The notes: generated by a model not told the origin, from the letters alone. Counted from the stretch's first letter, positions 1 to 7,045 are shown. The stretch: 8,312 bases of DNA from Deltaproteobacteria bacterium (GCA_024277485.1 JAJRVA010000061.1:1-8312), one strand, 5' to 3'. Numbers and translations are program-made.

Positions 1-438
1 ATGCGGCGGCATATAGATTTTCTGCGGCATGAGACCAAGAGCCACTCCATTCTTGTTGTCATCGACAGTCTGCACAAACTCCCTTTTAAAGATTTCTCTG
101 AACGCAGAACCGGGATTGACGCCTGGTTGCGGCAGCTAGAAGCCATCCGTGATGAGCTGCATGTATCATTTCTTGTTATCTCAGAACTTTCAAGAGGGAA
201 AGACGACAAGTATGATATCCAGCCCCACATTGGATCGTTTAAAGGTACGGGAGACATTGAATACTCGGCCGACAATGCCATGGTTTTTCTTCCGGAGTGG
301 GATCCCTTTGACCCCGGTCCCCTGGACAAACGGGCAAACAGTCTCTGGCTGGTGGCAAGCAGTGAACACAGTCCCGGGAAAATAGCGGAATACCGGCTTG
401 ATTATCCATTCTGGGGGTTTGAAGAAAAGATACGTTGA
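1..438 (+). CDS. DnaB-like RecA-fold ATPase, C-terminal part (cut by window start)
   Basis: These 145 residues look like the second half of a RecA-fold ATPase of the DnaB helicase C-terminal type. A Walker B-like strand, ILVVID, lies at residues 17-22. A helix with WLRQLEAIRDEL follows (42-53), then the strand FLVISELSRG (57-66), which matches the IALSQLNR strand of DnaB. The segment FKGTGDIEYSADNAMVF (80-96) matches the RESG-IEQDADV block. No Walker A P-loop or N-terminal domain is present, so the gene almost certainly begins upstream; the ATG at base 1 is probably an internal Met or chance. The family couples ATP hydrolysis to movement on DNA, but the exact role cannot be told from this piece. 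A KaiC/RadA-like ATPase is the main alternative. The stop codon at 436-438 lies within the -35 element of the next operon's promoter. Confidence 0.7.
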   Translation: MRRHIDFLRHETKSHSILVVIDSLHKLPFKDFSERRTGIDAWLRQLEAIRDELHVSFLVISELSRGKDDKYDIQPHIGSFKGTGDIEYSADNAMVFLPEWDPFDPGPLDKRANSLWLVASSEHSPGKIAEYRLDYPFWGFEEKIR

Positions 439-463
439 AAGTGATTCCCATAAAGTTTATTAT
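435..463 (+). promoter_or_regulatory. Sigma-70-like promoter for xseB-ispA-dxs
   Basis: TTGAAA (435-440) and TATTAT (458-463) are separated by exactly 17 bases and followed by an AT-rich stretch. This gives a transcript start near 470 and a leader of about 70 bases before xseB. The -35 box overlaps the stop codon of the upstream ATPase gene. It is the best promoter match in the 103-base gap and fits a new transcription unit starting with xseB. It is predicted from sequence only. Confidence 0.5.
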
Positions 464-541
464 ATATGATTCTGCGGCAGGACGATTGTTTTGATCAAGT
501 CGCTGTATTAACACGGCTCTCCCGCTACAACGGTATACTGT

Positions 542-796
542 ATGGCAAAAAAAAACTTTGAAAGCGCTCTGCAACGCCTGGAACAGATCACTTCGGAACT
601 GGAAGAAGGCGAACCGAGTCTTGATACATGTCTGAAAAAGTTTGACGAGGGCATCGAACTGGTCAAATACTGCAACAAAAAACTTGAGGAAGCCCGTCAG
701 CGGATAGATCTGCTTGTCAAACAGAACGGCACCCTTACATCCGTTGATTTCCCCCAAACTGAGCAAGAAGATGGACCTCAAGACCTATCTGACTGA
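542..796 (+). CDS. xseB: Exodeoxyribonuclease VII small subunit
   Basis: This is the small subunit of exonuclease VII, which pairs in several copies with XseA to degrade single-stranded DNA in the cytoplasm. The 84 residues have the usual family length. They show the typical two-helix hairpin: NFESALQRLEQITSELEEGE (5-24), the turn S26-L27-D28, then LKKFDEGIELVKYCNKKLEEARQRIDLL (31-58). The acidic tail after residue 62 is variable in the family. The start is fixed by conservation, because the Phe-Glu of the first helix comes only five residues after this ATG and no later Met exists. No good Shine-Dalgarno sequence precedes it. The last 26 bases overlap the start of ispA. xseA is not in the window, so it must lie elsewhere if the enzyme is functional. 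Confidence 0.93.
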   Translation: MAKKNFESALQRLEQITSELEEGEPSLDTCLKKFDEGIELVKYCNKKLEEARQRIDLLVKQNGTLTSVDFPQTEQEDGPQDLSD

Positions 797-1667
797 CCGG
801 AAGGAAATCATTGAAGATGCCCTCAGCCGCTATATGCTTGGGGCAAGCGGTGATTTTGCGGGGCATATTGAGGCCATGCGCTACAGCCTCTATGCCGGCG
901 GGAAGAGAATCAGACCTATTCTCTGTCTTGCCGCAGCAAGAATGGTGGGCGGAGAAAAATTCGATGACGAGGCTGTCCTGCCGGTCGCCTGTGCGCTTGA
1001 GTGTATTCATACCTACTCCCTGGTCCATGACGATCTCCCTGCCATGGACAACGATGACCTGCGTCGCGGCAAACCGACCAATCATGTTGTGTACGGGGAA
1101 GCAGCCGCCATCCTGGCCGGAGACGGCCTGCAGTGCTTTGCCTTTGACCTGTTGAGTAATCTCGATTATAACGCCATTGATCCACTGGCCAGGCTGGAGA
1201 TTATTTCAACTGTGTCCAGGGCGGCAGGTTCCCTGGGAATGGTGGGTGGCCAGGCACTTGATGTGGCCCATGAAGGAAAAGAAATTTCCTTTGAACTACT
1301 CCAGACAATTCACCGCAGCAAAACCGGTGCACTGATAACCGCATCTCTGCTTGCCGGCGGGATAGCGGCCGGCGCGACTCCTGAACAGCGGGACCTCCTG
1401 AGAGAATACGGTAACGGGGTCGGTCTTGCCTTTCAGATTGTCGATGATATTCTCAACGTTGAATCAACCACCGAAGAACTCGGCAAGGCCGCCGGGAGCG
1501 ACGCGAAACGCGGCAAAGCAACGTATCCTGTCTTTCACGGCCTGGAAGAATCACGCCGGATGGCTGCTGACGCAGTCAAAGCCGCCGTCACTGCCCTGGA
1601 CGGATTTGACATCGGAACGGCACCGCTTCGAGAACTGGCTCTCTACATAATCAACAGAAATAACTGA
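771..1667 (+). CDS. ispA: Short-chain polyprenyl diphosphate synthase (farnesyl/geranylgeranyl diphosphate synthase)
   Basis: The enzyme adds IPP to allylic diphosphates to make C15 or C20 prenyl diphosphates in the cytoplasm. From ATG 771 it has 298 residues, matching the size of E. coli IspA. Visible motifs are GGKRIRP (43-49), which binds diphosphate; the first Asp-rich motif DDLPAMDNDDLRRG (87-100), with the two-residue insertion of type II enzymes; GQALD (160-164); the Lys-Thr-Gly stretch SKTGAL (183-188); and the second Asp-rich region DDILN (225-229), with GKATYP at 248-253. Tyr82, five residues before the first Asp motif, suggests a short product, probably FPP, but GGPP is possible. 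The frame is also open from a TTG at 714, but ATG 771 is preferred for its family length and the AAGAAG just upstream. It overlaps xseB by 26 bases and ends 2 bases before dxs. Confidence 0.93.
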   Translation: MDLKTYLTDRKEIIEDALSRYMLGASGDFAGHIEAMRYSLYAGGKRIRPILCLAAARMVGGEKFDDEAVLPVACALECIHTYSLVHDDLPAMDNDDLRRGKPTNHVVYGEAAAILAGDGLQCFAFDLLSNLDYNAIDPLARLEIISTVSRAAGSLGMVGGQALDVAHEGKEISFELLQTIHRSKTGALITASLLAGGIAAGATPEQRDLLREYGNGVGLAFQIVDDILNVESTTEELGKAAGSDAKRGKATYPVFHGLEESRRMAADAVKAAVTALDGFDIGTAPLRELALYIINRNN

Positions 1668-1669
1668 AT

Positions 1670-3577
1670 ATGCTCATGATGAATTCCCCACAGGACCAGC
1701 AGGCTAATCTGCTGAATTCGATAGACTCTCCGGCTGACCTCCGCAGACTTGAACCGGAAAAACTTGAACTGCTTGCCGCTGATATCAGGAAAAAAATTAT
1801 CCAGACGGTTTCCGAAACAGGCGGACACCTGGCTCCCAGCCTTGGTGTTGTTGAGCTTACCCTGGCTATTCACTACGTGTTCGACACCCCTAAGGACGAG
1901 TTGATATGGGATGTGGGGCACCAGTCCTATGCCCATAAACTTATAACCGGCAGGCGGGACAAATTTCATACCCTGAGACAGTATAAAGGAATCAGCGGTT
2001 TCCCCAAGCGTGCTGAAAGCGAATACGATGTGGTTGAGACCGGCCACAGTTCAACGTCCATTTCCTACGGATTAGGCATGGCGGCGGCAAAGGACATCCT
2101 CGGGGACAAGGGACGTGTCATAGCTGTTATCGGAGACGGTTCCATGACGGCCGGGCTCGCTTTCGAGGGTCTGAATAATGCAGGCCATGTTGACAAGGAT
2201 CTGATCGTCATTCTCAATGATAACGAAATGTCCATATCTCCGAATGTCGGCGCCCTGTCAAGTTTTCTGAGCAGAAAACTTACCGGCAAGGCCATCAGCG
2301 GCCTGAAGCGCCACGTGGAGGAACGCCTGAAGGCGCTTTCTTCCGTGGGTGAAAATATCCTGTCGGTGCTCAAGAAAAGTGAAGAGAGCTTTAAAGGTTT
2401 TTTTACTCCGGGCATGCTTTTTGAAGCCCTCAAGTTCGAATATGTCGGCCCCATCCCCGGCCACCAGCTTGATGCTCTTATTGAAACCTTGCAGAATGTG
2501 CGGGACAACCGTCATGGTCCGGTACTTATCCATGTCCTGACCACCAAGGGCAAGGGATATGAACCGGCCGAGAAAAATCCCGGTGATTATCATGGAGTCG
2601 GCCCCTTCAACATTGACACGGGGAAACCCCTGCCCGCTGGCGGTAATGTCTCCTATACAAAAGTGTTTGGCCGCACCCTGTGCAGACTGGCGCACCAGAA
2701 CAGCAGAGTGATCGCCATTACAGCGGCCATGCCGGCCGGAACGGGCATGGACCGTTTCTGCAAAAAATATCCCAAGCGATTTTTTGATGTCGGCATCGCT
2801 GAACAGCATGGCGTAACCTTTGCAGCAGGGCTTGCCATGGAGGGAATGAGACCGGTTATCGCGGTCTACTCCACCTTTATGCAGCGTGCCCTGGACCAGA
2901 TTATTCACGATGTCTGCCTGCCCGACCTGCCGGTTACATTCGCCCTTGACCGAGGCGGAGTCGTCGGGGACGACGGGCCTACCCATCATGGTGTTTTTGA
3001 CCTCTCGTTTCTGCGTTTTATCCCCAACCTTGTTCTGATGGCGCCCAAGGATGAAAATGAACTGCAGCACATGCTGCATACCGCTGTCCATCATGACAGT
3101 CCTGTTGCCATCCGCTATCCGCGTGGCAGCGGTGAGGGAGTCGAACTTGACACCGATTTCCGGAAAATGGCCATCGGCAGGGGGGAATTGCTGCGGAAAG
3201 GAAATGACGTCCTCCTGCTGCCCATAGGCAACAGGGTGTACCCGGCACTGTCGGCGGCCAACGGTCTGAAAAAATTAGGAATAGATGCTGCTGACATTAA
3301 CCCCCGTTTCATCAAACCCCTGGACAATGAACTCATCAGCACCTGGGCGGAAAAAACCGGCCGGGTTGTAACCATTGAGGACAATGTGAAAAAGGGAGGA
3401 TTCGTGAGTGCTGTTCTTCAGATGCTTGCCGAAGTACACCTGAATATCCCTGTCAGGACCCTGGGCTACGGGAACACGTTTCTCGAGCACGCCCCGCAGG
3501 ACATTCTCTGGAAAAACAGTGGCCTTGATGTCTCAGGCATCATCAAAGGCACTCTGGAAGTGATGAAGCAGAAATAA
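1670..3577 (+). CDS. dxs: 1-deoxy-D-xylulose-5-phosphate synthase
   Basis: DXS joins pyruvate and glyceraldehyde 3-phosphate with thiamine diphosphate to make DXP, the first step of the MEP isoprenoid pathway and a precursor of thiamine and pyridoxal. The 635 residues have normal length. The N-terminal thiamine domain has GGHLAPSLG (51-59, His53), DVGHQSYAHK (81-90) and GDGSMTAG (155-162) running to the metal-binding NDNEMS (183-188). The family segment TPGMLFEALKFEYVGPIPGH is at 246-265. The pyrimidine domain has the catalytic Glu378 in DVGIAEQH (373-380) and DRGGVVGDDGPTHHG (427-441), followed by the transketolase C-terminal domain. Met codons at residues 1, 3 and 4 all precede the conserved region, and none has a clear Shine-Dalgarno. 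With ispA stopping only 2 bases upstream, reinitiation is likely. It is the last gene of the operon. Confidence 0.97.
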   Translation: MLMMNSPQDQQANLLNSIDSPADLRRLEPEKLELLAADIRKKIIQTVSETGGHLAPSLGVVELTLAIHYVFDTPKDELIWDVGHQSYAHKLITGRRDKFHTLRQYKGISGFPKRAESEYDVVETGHSSTSISYGLGMAAAKDILGDKGRVIAVIGDGSMTAGLAFEGLNNAGHVDKDLIVILNDNEMSISPNVGALSSFLSRKLTGKAISGLKRHVEERLKALSSVGENILSVLKKSEESFKGFFTPGMLFEALKFEYVGPIPGHQLDALIETLQNVRDNRHGPVLIHVLTTKGKGYEPAEKNPGDYHGVGPFNIDTGKPLPAGGNVSYTKVFGRTLCRLAHQNSRVIAITAAMPAGTGMDRFCKKYPKRFFDVGIAEQHGVTFAAGLAMEGMRPVIAVYSTFMQRALDQIIHDVCLPDLPVTFALDRGGVVGDDGPTHHGVFDLSFLRFIPNLVLMAPKDENELQHMLHTAVHHDSPVAIRYPRGSGEGVELDTDFRKMAIGRGELLRKGNDVLLLPIGNRVYPALSAANGLKKLGIDAADINPRFIKPLDNELISTWAEKTGRVVTIEDNVKKGGFVSAVLQMLAEVHLNIPVRTLGYGNTFLEHAPQDILWKNSGLDVSGIIKGTLEVMKQK

Positions 3578-3583
3578 CCCGAC

Positions 3584-3599
3584 GGAAAACAGCTTTTCC
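3584..3599. terminator. Weak hairpin between convergent genes, possible terminator
   Basis: GGAAAA and TTTTCC form a perfect 6-base-pair stem around a CAGC loop, 7 bases after the dxs stop and in the gap where dxs and the epimerase gene converge. Neither strand has a proper T run after the stem, and the stem is AT-rich, so intrinsic termination would be weak. It may only be an RNA 3' end stabiliser. Confidence 0.25.
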
Positions 3600-3613
3600 T
3601 TATCTGCTGAAGC

Positions 3614-3648
3614 CCTCCTGTCTTCTGTCCTCTGCCCTCTGTTTTCTG
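3614..3648. repeat. Five degenerate 7-base tandem units (CAGRRRR)
   Basis: Read on the - strand, starting 2 bases after the epimerase stop codon, the sequence runs as CAGAAAA, CAGAGGG, CAGAGGA, CAGAAGA, CAGGAGG. That is five 7-base units, each CAG followed by four purines. The strand bias is complete: all purine apart from the C of each unit and one T-free phase. It fills most of the gap between dxs and the epimerase gene. No protein or known RNA family is suggested. Confidence 0.7.
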
Positions 3649-3650
3649 AC

Positions 3651-4661
3651 TCACACTCCGTAATACTCCCGGTACCAGTCGACAAAGTTGCGGATTCCCT
3701 CTTCTATGGATGTGCCCGGCTTGAACTTGATGTCCCTGACAAGATCATCAACGTTAGCATAGGTCGCCGGCACGTCTCCATCCTGCATGGGCAGAAAATT
3801 CTTCTCTGCTTTTTTGCCCAGGCACTCTTCAAGAATCTCAATATACCGCATCAACTTTTCCTTGCGGTTATTGCCGATATTATACACCCGCCACGGACAG
3901 TAGCTGGTAGCAGGATCAGGATCCATACCATCCCACGAAAGATTTGCCTCCGGCACAAGATCTATTATGCGTAACACCCCCTCAACGATATCATCGATAT
4001 AGGTAAAATCTCTTTCCATGTTACCGTTATTGAAAACATCTATGGGACGGTCCTCTAAAATAGCCTTGGTAAAAAGAAAAAGAGCCATGTCGGGACGGCC
4101 CCATGGACCGTAAACAGTAAAAAAACGCAGGCCTGTTGCCGGCAGACCGTACAGGTGACTGTATGTGTGTGCCATCAGTTCATTTGCCTTTTTTGAGGCT
4201 GCGTAGAGTGATACGGGGTGATCCACATTGTTATGGACTGAAAACGGCATGTTTGTGTTGGCACCATAGACGGAACTGGAGGAGGCAAAGACCAAGTGCT
4301 TTACCCCGGTGTGCCTGCACCCCTCCAGGATATTGACGAATCCGACCAGGTTGGTATCAACATAGGAGTGGGGATTAATGAGTGAATACCTGACCCCCGC
4401 CTGCGCAGCCAGGTTGACCACGGCATCAAAGCCGTGCTGCTCAAACAGCTCCGGCATGGCCTGCCGGTCAGCCATATCAAAATCGGCATGGATGAATTCA
4501 GGAAACTTTTCAAGCCGGGCAAGCCGGTCTTTTTTCAGGCCGGGATCATAGTAATCATTTAAGTTATCAAGCCCGACAACAGTCCTTCCATCTTCAAGCA
4601 GTCTTCTGGAAAGATGAAAACCGATGAAACCGGCAGCGCCGGTAACAAGTATTTTTTTCAC
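3651..4661 (-). CDS. NAD-dependent epimerase, UDP-glucuronate 4-epimerase type
   Basis: This 336-residue short-chain dehydrogenase/reductase-type sugar nucleotide epimerase has an NAD-binding GAAGFIG loop (8-14) and [10 protein letters not shown] (31-40), typical of UDP-glucuronate 4-epimerases. It also has [11 protein letters not shown] (83-93), SSSSVYG (127-133), and the catalytic pair Tyr153 and Lys157 in [17 protein letters not shown] (183-194) and [10 protein letters not shown] (217-226) also fit that subfamily. The likely reaction is UDP-glucuronate to UDP-galacturonate, for lipopolysaccharide or capsule sugars. A related UDP-sugar epimerase cannot be excluded. The start is GTG at 4661, chosen because GAGGT lies 6 bases upstream and the glycine loop follows at the normal distance. 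It sits 18 bases after the aldolase gene and is probably co-transcribed with it. No other surface-sugar genes are visible nearby. Confidence 0.9.
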   Translation of the reverse strand: MKKILVTGAAGFIGFHLSRRLLEDGRTVVGLDNLNDYYDPGLKKDRLARLEKFPEFIHADFDMADRQAMPELFEQHGFDAVVNLAAQAGVRYSLINPHSYVDTNLVGFVNILEGCRHTGVKHLVFASSSSVYGANTNMPFSVHNNVDHPVSLYAASKKANELMAHTYSHLYGLPATGLRFFTVYGPWGRPDMALFLFTKAILEDRPIDVFNNGNMERDFTYIDDIVEGVLRIIDLVPEANLSWDGMDPDPATSYCPWRVYNIGNNRKEKLMRYIEILEECLGKKAEKNFLPMQDGDVPATYANVDDLVRDIKFKPGTSIEEGIRNFVDWYREYYGV

Positions 4662-4679
4662 TCATGTACCTCGTATCAT

Positions 4680-5960
4680 TTAATCGTCAAAGTCGCCGTC
4701 AGGCCCCTTATCAGTCTGCAACAGGGCCGCGCGTTCCCTGATCTTTTCCGGAGTCCAGTCGTCGGGGCTCTCGGTACGTTCCACCTTGGCGCCCAGGTCA
4801 TGCGAACCGGCCGCTTCGATTATCTCCAGGGCATAGTCCGCTGTATCAGCGGCATTAAACACATCCACCAGCATTGAATAGACAAAGTCTTCCACCCTGC
4901 TGACCATCCTCTCCCGGATGTCGCGGGCCTGCCCTGATATCCGGTTTTCAAAAACCAGGTTCAATTTTTTATAATTGCCGCCTTTCCAGCCCTGGCTGTC
5001 GGCATATTGCCGCATCTCCTGCCAGAGTTCCTCGGTTACGCCTTCACCCTCCACCTTGATGAAATTGCCGTCTTCATCCTGGAGAGCATTGCCGTAATCA
5101 TTTACCTCAAGCCCCCAGGAAACCATCTGCAGGGCAGTGGCCACGTTTGCCTTGGTGGTCCTGGTCTGCCTCGCAATGGCCCTCAGCCTGTCGGAACTGT
5201 TGCCGGATGTGCCGTGCTGAGCGCCGGAAACATGGTACCTGGAAAGCGCCTCATGGATTTCAGCGGTCAACTCCACCTGGATCCCCTGGTCACTGGCCTC
5301 GATACCGTGCGTTGTGCCATTGTTCAAGGCTATCCAGTCCGGAAAAATGGAATGGGCATTCAGCCCCTGGACCAGGAACAACGCCTCTTCAACTGAAGAC
5401 AGGCCATATTTCCCTTTTATCTCGCCGACTTCGGTTTCATACCCTGCCCAGCCCGGTACCAGGCGCGCCAGATCAATACTGGCCAGAAGATTCTGGTCAT
5501 CCGACATGTGGGATGCATCGATGGCAATGGATGTGATGCCCGCATCAAAAAGGGACGGTATTTCCACCTGGGCAAAAGGAAGGTCCCCCTCACTCTTGAT
5601 GCCGTAATGGTCGGCATGGATCGCCACCGGCACCGTAATGGCGAGTTCGTTGCAGACGGCATCAACCTGGCGGGCCAGGTTCCAGAAGTTTGTCGCGCAA
5701 TAGGCTCCTGCTCCGCCCTCGGAGCGGGCTATTTCCAGGATCAACGCGGCATTGGCCCGCTGGGCCGCTTTCAGTGCGCCACGGATAACAGTATGGCTGC
5801 GCCCGTTCGCTGCCATTGTCATGGCGTTTCCCTTGGCAAGCATGGCCCTGTCAATAACCTTTCCGCTGACAAGAAGGGCCCGTGAATTCGGGAACAACCG
5901 CTGTATATTCGGCGGCCGGCCTATCTCAAGAGCCCGGTCGAATGCAAGTGTACTGGACAT
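4680..5960 (-). CDS. Class II fructose-bisphosphate aldolase family protein
   Basis: The protein shows the zinc-dependent class II aldolase pattern in order: HADH (115-118, metal ligand and catalytic Asp), DASHMSDDQN (148-157), ETEVGEIKG (175-183, Glu177), a GTTHG metal-binding motif (215-219, His218), SGAQHGTSG (245-253, His249), and ANVATALQMVSWG (271-283), which corresponds to the phosphate-binding NIDTDTQWA strand. The probable reaction is reversible cleavage of fructose 1,6-bisphosphate to DHAP and glyceraldehyde 3-phosphate in glycolysis or gluconeogenesis. At 426 residues it is longer than the usual 285-360, with an extra acidic C-terminal tail after about 390. Several motifs are diverged, so another ketose bisphosphate or a related substrate is possible. 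ATG 5960 has a purine-rich AGGGGGAAAGG just upstream. The gene lies 26 bases after tatC and 18 before the epimerase gene. Confidence 0.82.
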   Translation of the reverse strand: MSSTLAFDRALEIGRPPNIQRLFPNSRALLVSGKVIDRAMLAKGNAMTMAANGRSHTVIRGALKAAQRANAALILEIARSEGGAGAYCATNFWNLARQVDAVCNELAITVPVAIHADHYGIKSEGDLPFAQVEIPSLFDAGITSIAIDASHMSDDQNLLASIDLARLVPGWAGYETEVGEIKGKYGLSSVEEALFLVQGLNAHSIFPDWIALNNGTTHGIEASDQGIQVELTAEIHEALSRYHVSGAQHGTSGNSSDRLRAIARQTRTTKANVATALQMVSWGLEVNDYGNALQDEDGNFIKVEGEGVTEELWQEMRQYADSQGWKGGNYKKLNLVFENRISGQARDIRERMVSRVEDFVYSMLVDVFNAADTADYALEIIEAAGSHDLGAKVERTESPDDWTPEKIRERAALLQTDKGPDGDFDD

Positions 5961-5986
5961 ACCTTTCCCCCTGTCTTTTTAAACCT

Positions 5987-6795
5987 TTATTTTTCACCCG
6001 GATGAACTTTTCCACTGTTGTCGGAATCGTCAGGTTCATCCCCGGTTCCGGGAAATCCAAAAAATGTTTTTTTGGCAAAAACCGCAACAGCTATGATACT
6101 GATCTCGTACAAAACAATCAAGGGACCGGCCATCAGCAGCTGATTGACAACATCAGGGGTCGGGGTGCGTATTGCGGCAACCACGAAGCTGATTAGAAGA
6201 GCATACTTTCTGTTGCGGCGCAACAAAGCAGTGTTCACCACCCCTGTCTTGCCAAGAAAAACCATGAATACCGGCAACTCGAAAACAATACCAAAAGCGA
6301 TAAGCAATCGCAAGGAAAGTGAAAAGTACTCACTCACCGCCGGCAGGGGATCAAGAATGTCACTTGCATACCCCAACAGAAAACGGAATGCAGGGGGAAA
6401 AACAACAAAATAGCCGAATGCTGCCCCGGCAAGAAAGCAGAACGTGGAGACCAGTGTGAAAGGAAGGAGAACCCTCTTTTCATGGTTATAGAGACCCGGG
6501 GCGACAAATCGCCAGATCTGCAGGAAAATAACCGGGCTGGCCAAAAGGACCCCGCAGACAAGGGCTAATTTCAGATAAAAAAAAACCCTTCCTGGTACGA
6601 GGTGAAAATAAGATTCTTCTCCTGCGGCAGAACCTTGACGAGCGGGCTGAAAAACCAGTCACTGACAGGCCTGATAAAGGTGTAGGCCAGAGCGAAACCA
6701 CCTGCCACGGCAGTTAGGGAAATAAGCAGGCATGAACGCAGCTCCCGCAGGTGTTCGGTTAAGGACTGTTTGTCAAATTGGTCAGTTATATCCAT
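5987..6795 (-). CDS. tatC: Sec-independent protein translocase TatC, split by a frameshift
   Basis: TatC is the six-helix inner-membrane receptor that binds twin-arginine signal peptides and recruits TatA/TatB to export folded proteins. Two reading frames together cover it. The first runs from ATG 6795 to a TGA at 6571-6573 (74 residues) and contains HLRELRSCL and LIFTSYQEG. The second continues to the TAA at 5987 and contains ASPVIFLQIWRFVAPGLYNHEKR, FELPVF and RTPTPDVVNQ. Joining them by a -1 shift at the nine-T run (6577-6585) gives GFFFYLKLALV and a 269-residue protein. The key acidic residues then fall at Glu106, Glu173 and Asp215. GGGGA precedes the ATG by 4 bases. The cause may be real mutation, sequencing error or slippage decoding. 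No tatA or tatB is present. It leads a probable operon with the aldolase and epimerase genes. Confidence 0.88.
6577..6585 (-). other. Nine-T slippery run at the tatC frameshift point
   Basis: The coding strand has GGG, then nine T, then ATCTGA, so the zero frame reads Gly-Phe-Phe-Phe-Ile-stop. A one-base backward slip on the U run, or one extra T in the transcript, gives Gly-Phe-Phe-Phe-Tyr-Leu-Lys, which matches the usual TatC segment at that point. Long U runs are known sites of both RNA polymerase slippage and -1 ribosomal frameshifting. Long homopolymers are also a common place for assembly error. Confidence 0.8.
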
Positions 6796-6860
6796 CTGTT
6801 CCCCGCAGGGTCATTTCAGTTCTATCTTGAGGCAGCAGGAACATACCCTGTTCCGGATTC

Positions 6861-6888
6861 ATTGTAAACCGGTTATCAAGTTTATCAA
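6861..6888 (-). promoter_or_regulatory. Candidate promoter for tatC operon, inside the repeat patch
   Basis: On the - strand TTGATA (6888-6883) and TACAAT (6866-6861) are 16 bases apart. A start near 6854 would leave a leader of about 58 bases before tatC. The -35 box is part of one TTATCAAG repeat unit. The palindrome AACCGGTT (6867-6874) lies between the two boxes, a plausible operator position. It is predicted from sequence only. Confidence 0.4.
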
Positions 6889-6945
6889 GTTATCAAGTTA
6901 TCAAGTTTGTAAAGTAAAGTTTGTGCAATGGCCGGGTTTATCAAG
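6873..6945. repeat. TTATCAAG short direct repeats (five copies)
   Basis: Exact TTATCAAG copies lie at 6873-6880, 6882-6889, 6890-6897, 6898-6905 and 6938-6945. The first four are directly abutted, apart from one extra T after the first. The pieces TTTGTAAAG and AAAGTTTG that follow look like decayed units. The spacer to the fifth copy is 32 bases. The patch lies in the middle of the divergent region between tatC and the response regulator gene and codes for nothing. It could be a simple tandem repeat or a cluster of binding sites. Confidence 0.85.
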
Positions 6946-6967
6946 GTACCAGGTTGTCCGATTGTGT

Positions 6968-6997
6968 TTGACTTCATATCGGCCGAAACGGTACACT
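6968..6997 (+). promoter_or_regulatory. Sigma-70-like promoter for the response regulator gene
   Basis: TTGACT (6968-6973) and TACACT (6992-6997) are 18 bases apart and would start a transcript near 7004, about 42 bases before the ATG at 7046. This is the best match in the region. I saw no GG-N10-GC sigma-54 promoter in the same stretch. Confidence 0.45.
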
Positions 6998-7045
6998 ATA
7001 GGCAGTAACGGTCTCAGAATACTAACTTTTAGGGACGCAAGGTCC

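Noticed and set aside
534..539. TATACT as a -10 box for xseB
   Set aside because: It lies only 2 bases before the xseB ATG, so the transcript would start inside the gene, and no good -35 lies at the right distance. The pair at 435-463 is better.
714..770. TTG start at 714 for ispA
   Set aside because: It would add 19 residues not found in the family and increase the overlap with xseB; ATG 771 gives the normal length.
2258..3094. Long open frame (278 codons) on the - strand opposite dxs
   Set aside because: It lies wholly inside the strongly conserved dxs gene and its translation resembles no known family; it is a shadow of the real coding frame.
5007..5885. Several overlapping open frames on the + strand opposite the aldolase gene
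   Set aside because: They are in mirror frames of a clearly coding gene and show no motif, membrane segment or conserved pattern of their own.
4680..5960. GatZ/KbaZ-type tagatose-bisphosphate aldolase subunit, suggested by the length of about 420
   Set aside because: The order and form of the metal-ligand motifs (HADH, GTTHG, SGAQHG) and the NVATALQMVSW strand fit the catalytic class II FBP aldolase line better.
6873..6945. CRISPR-like array
   Set aside because: The units are only 8 bases, mostly without spacers, and no cas gene is near.
6796..7045. Small protein or RNA gene in the divergent gap
   Set aside because: Beyond the TTATCAAG repeats and the promoter candidates I see no conserved frame with a start and ribosome site, and no strong hairpin.
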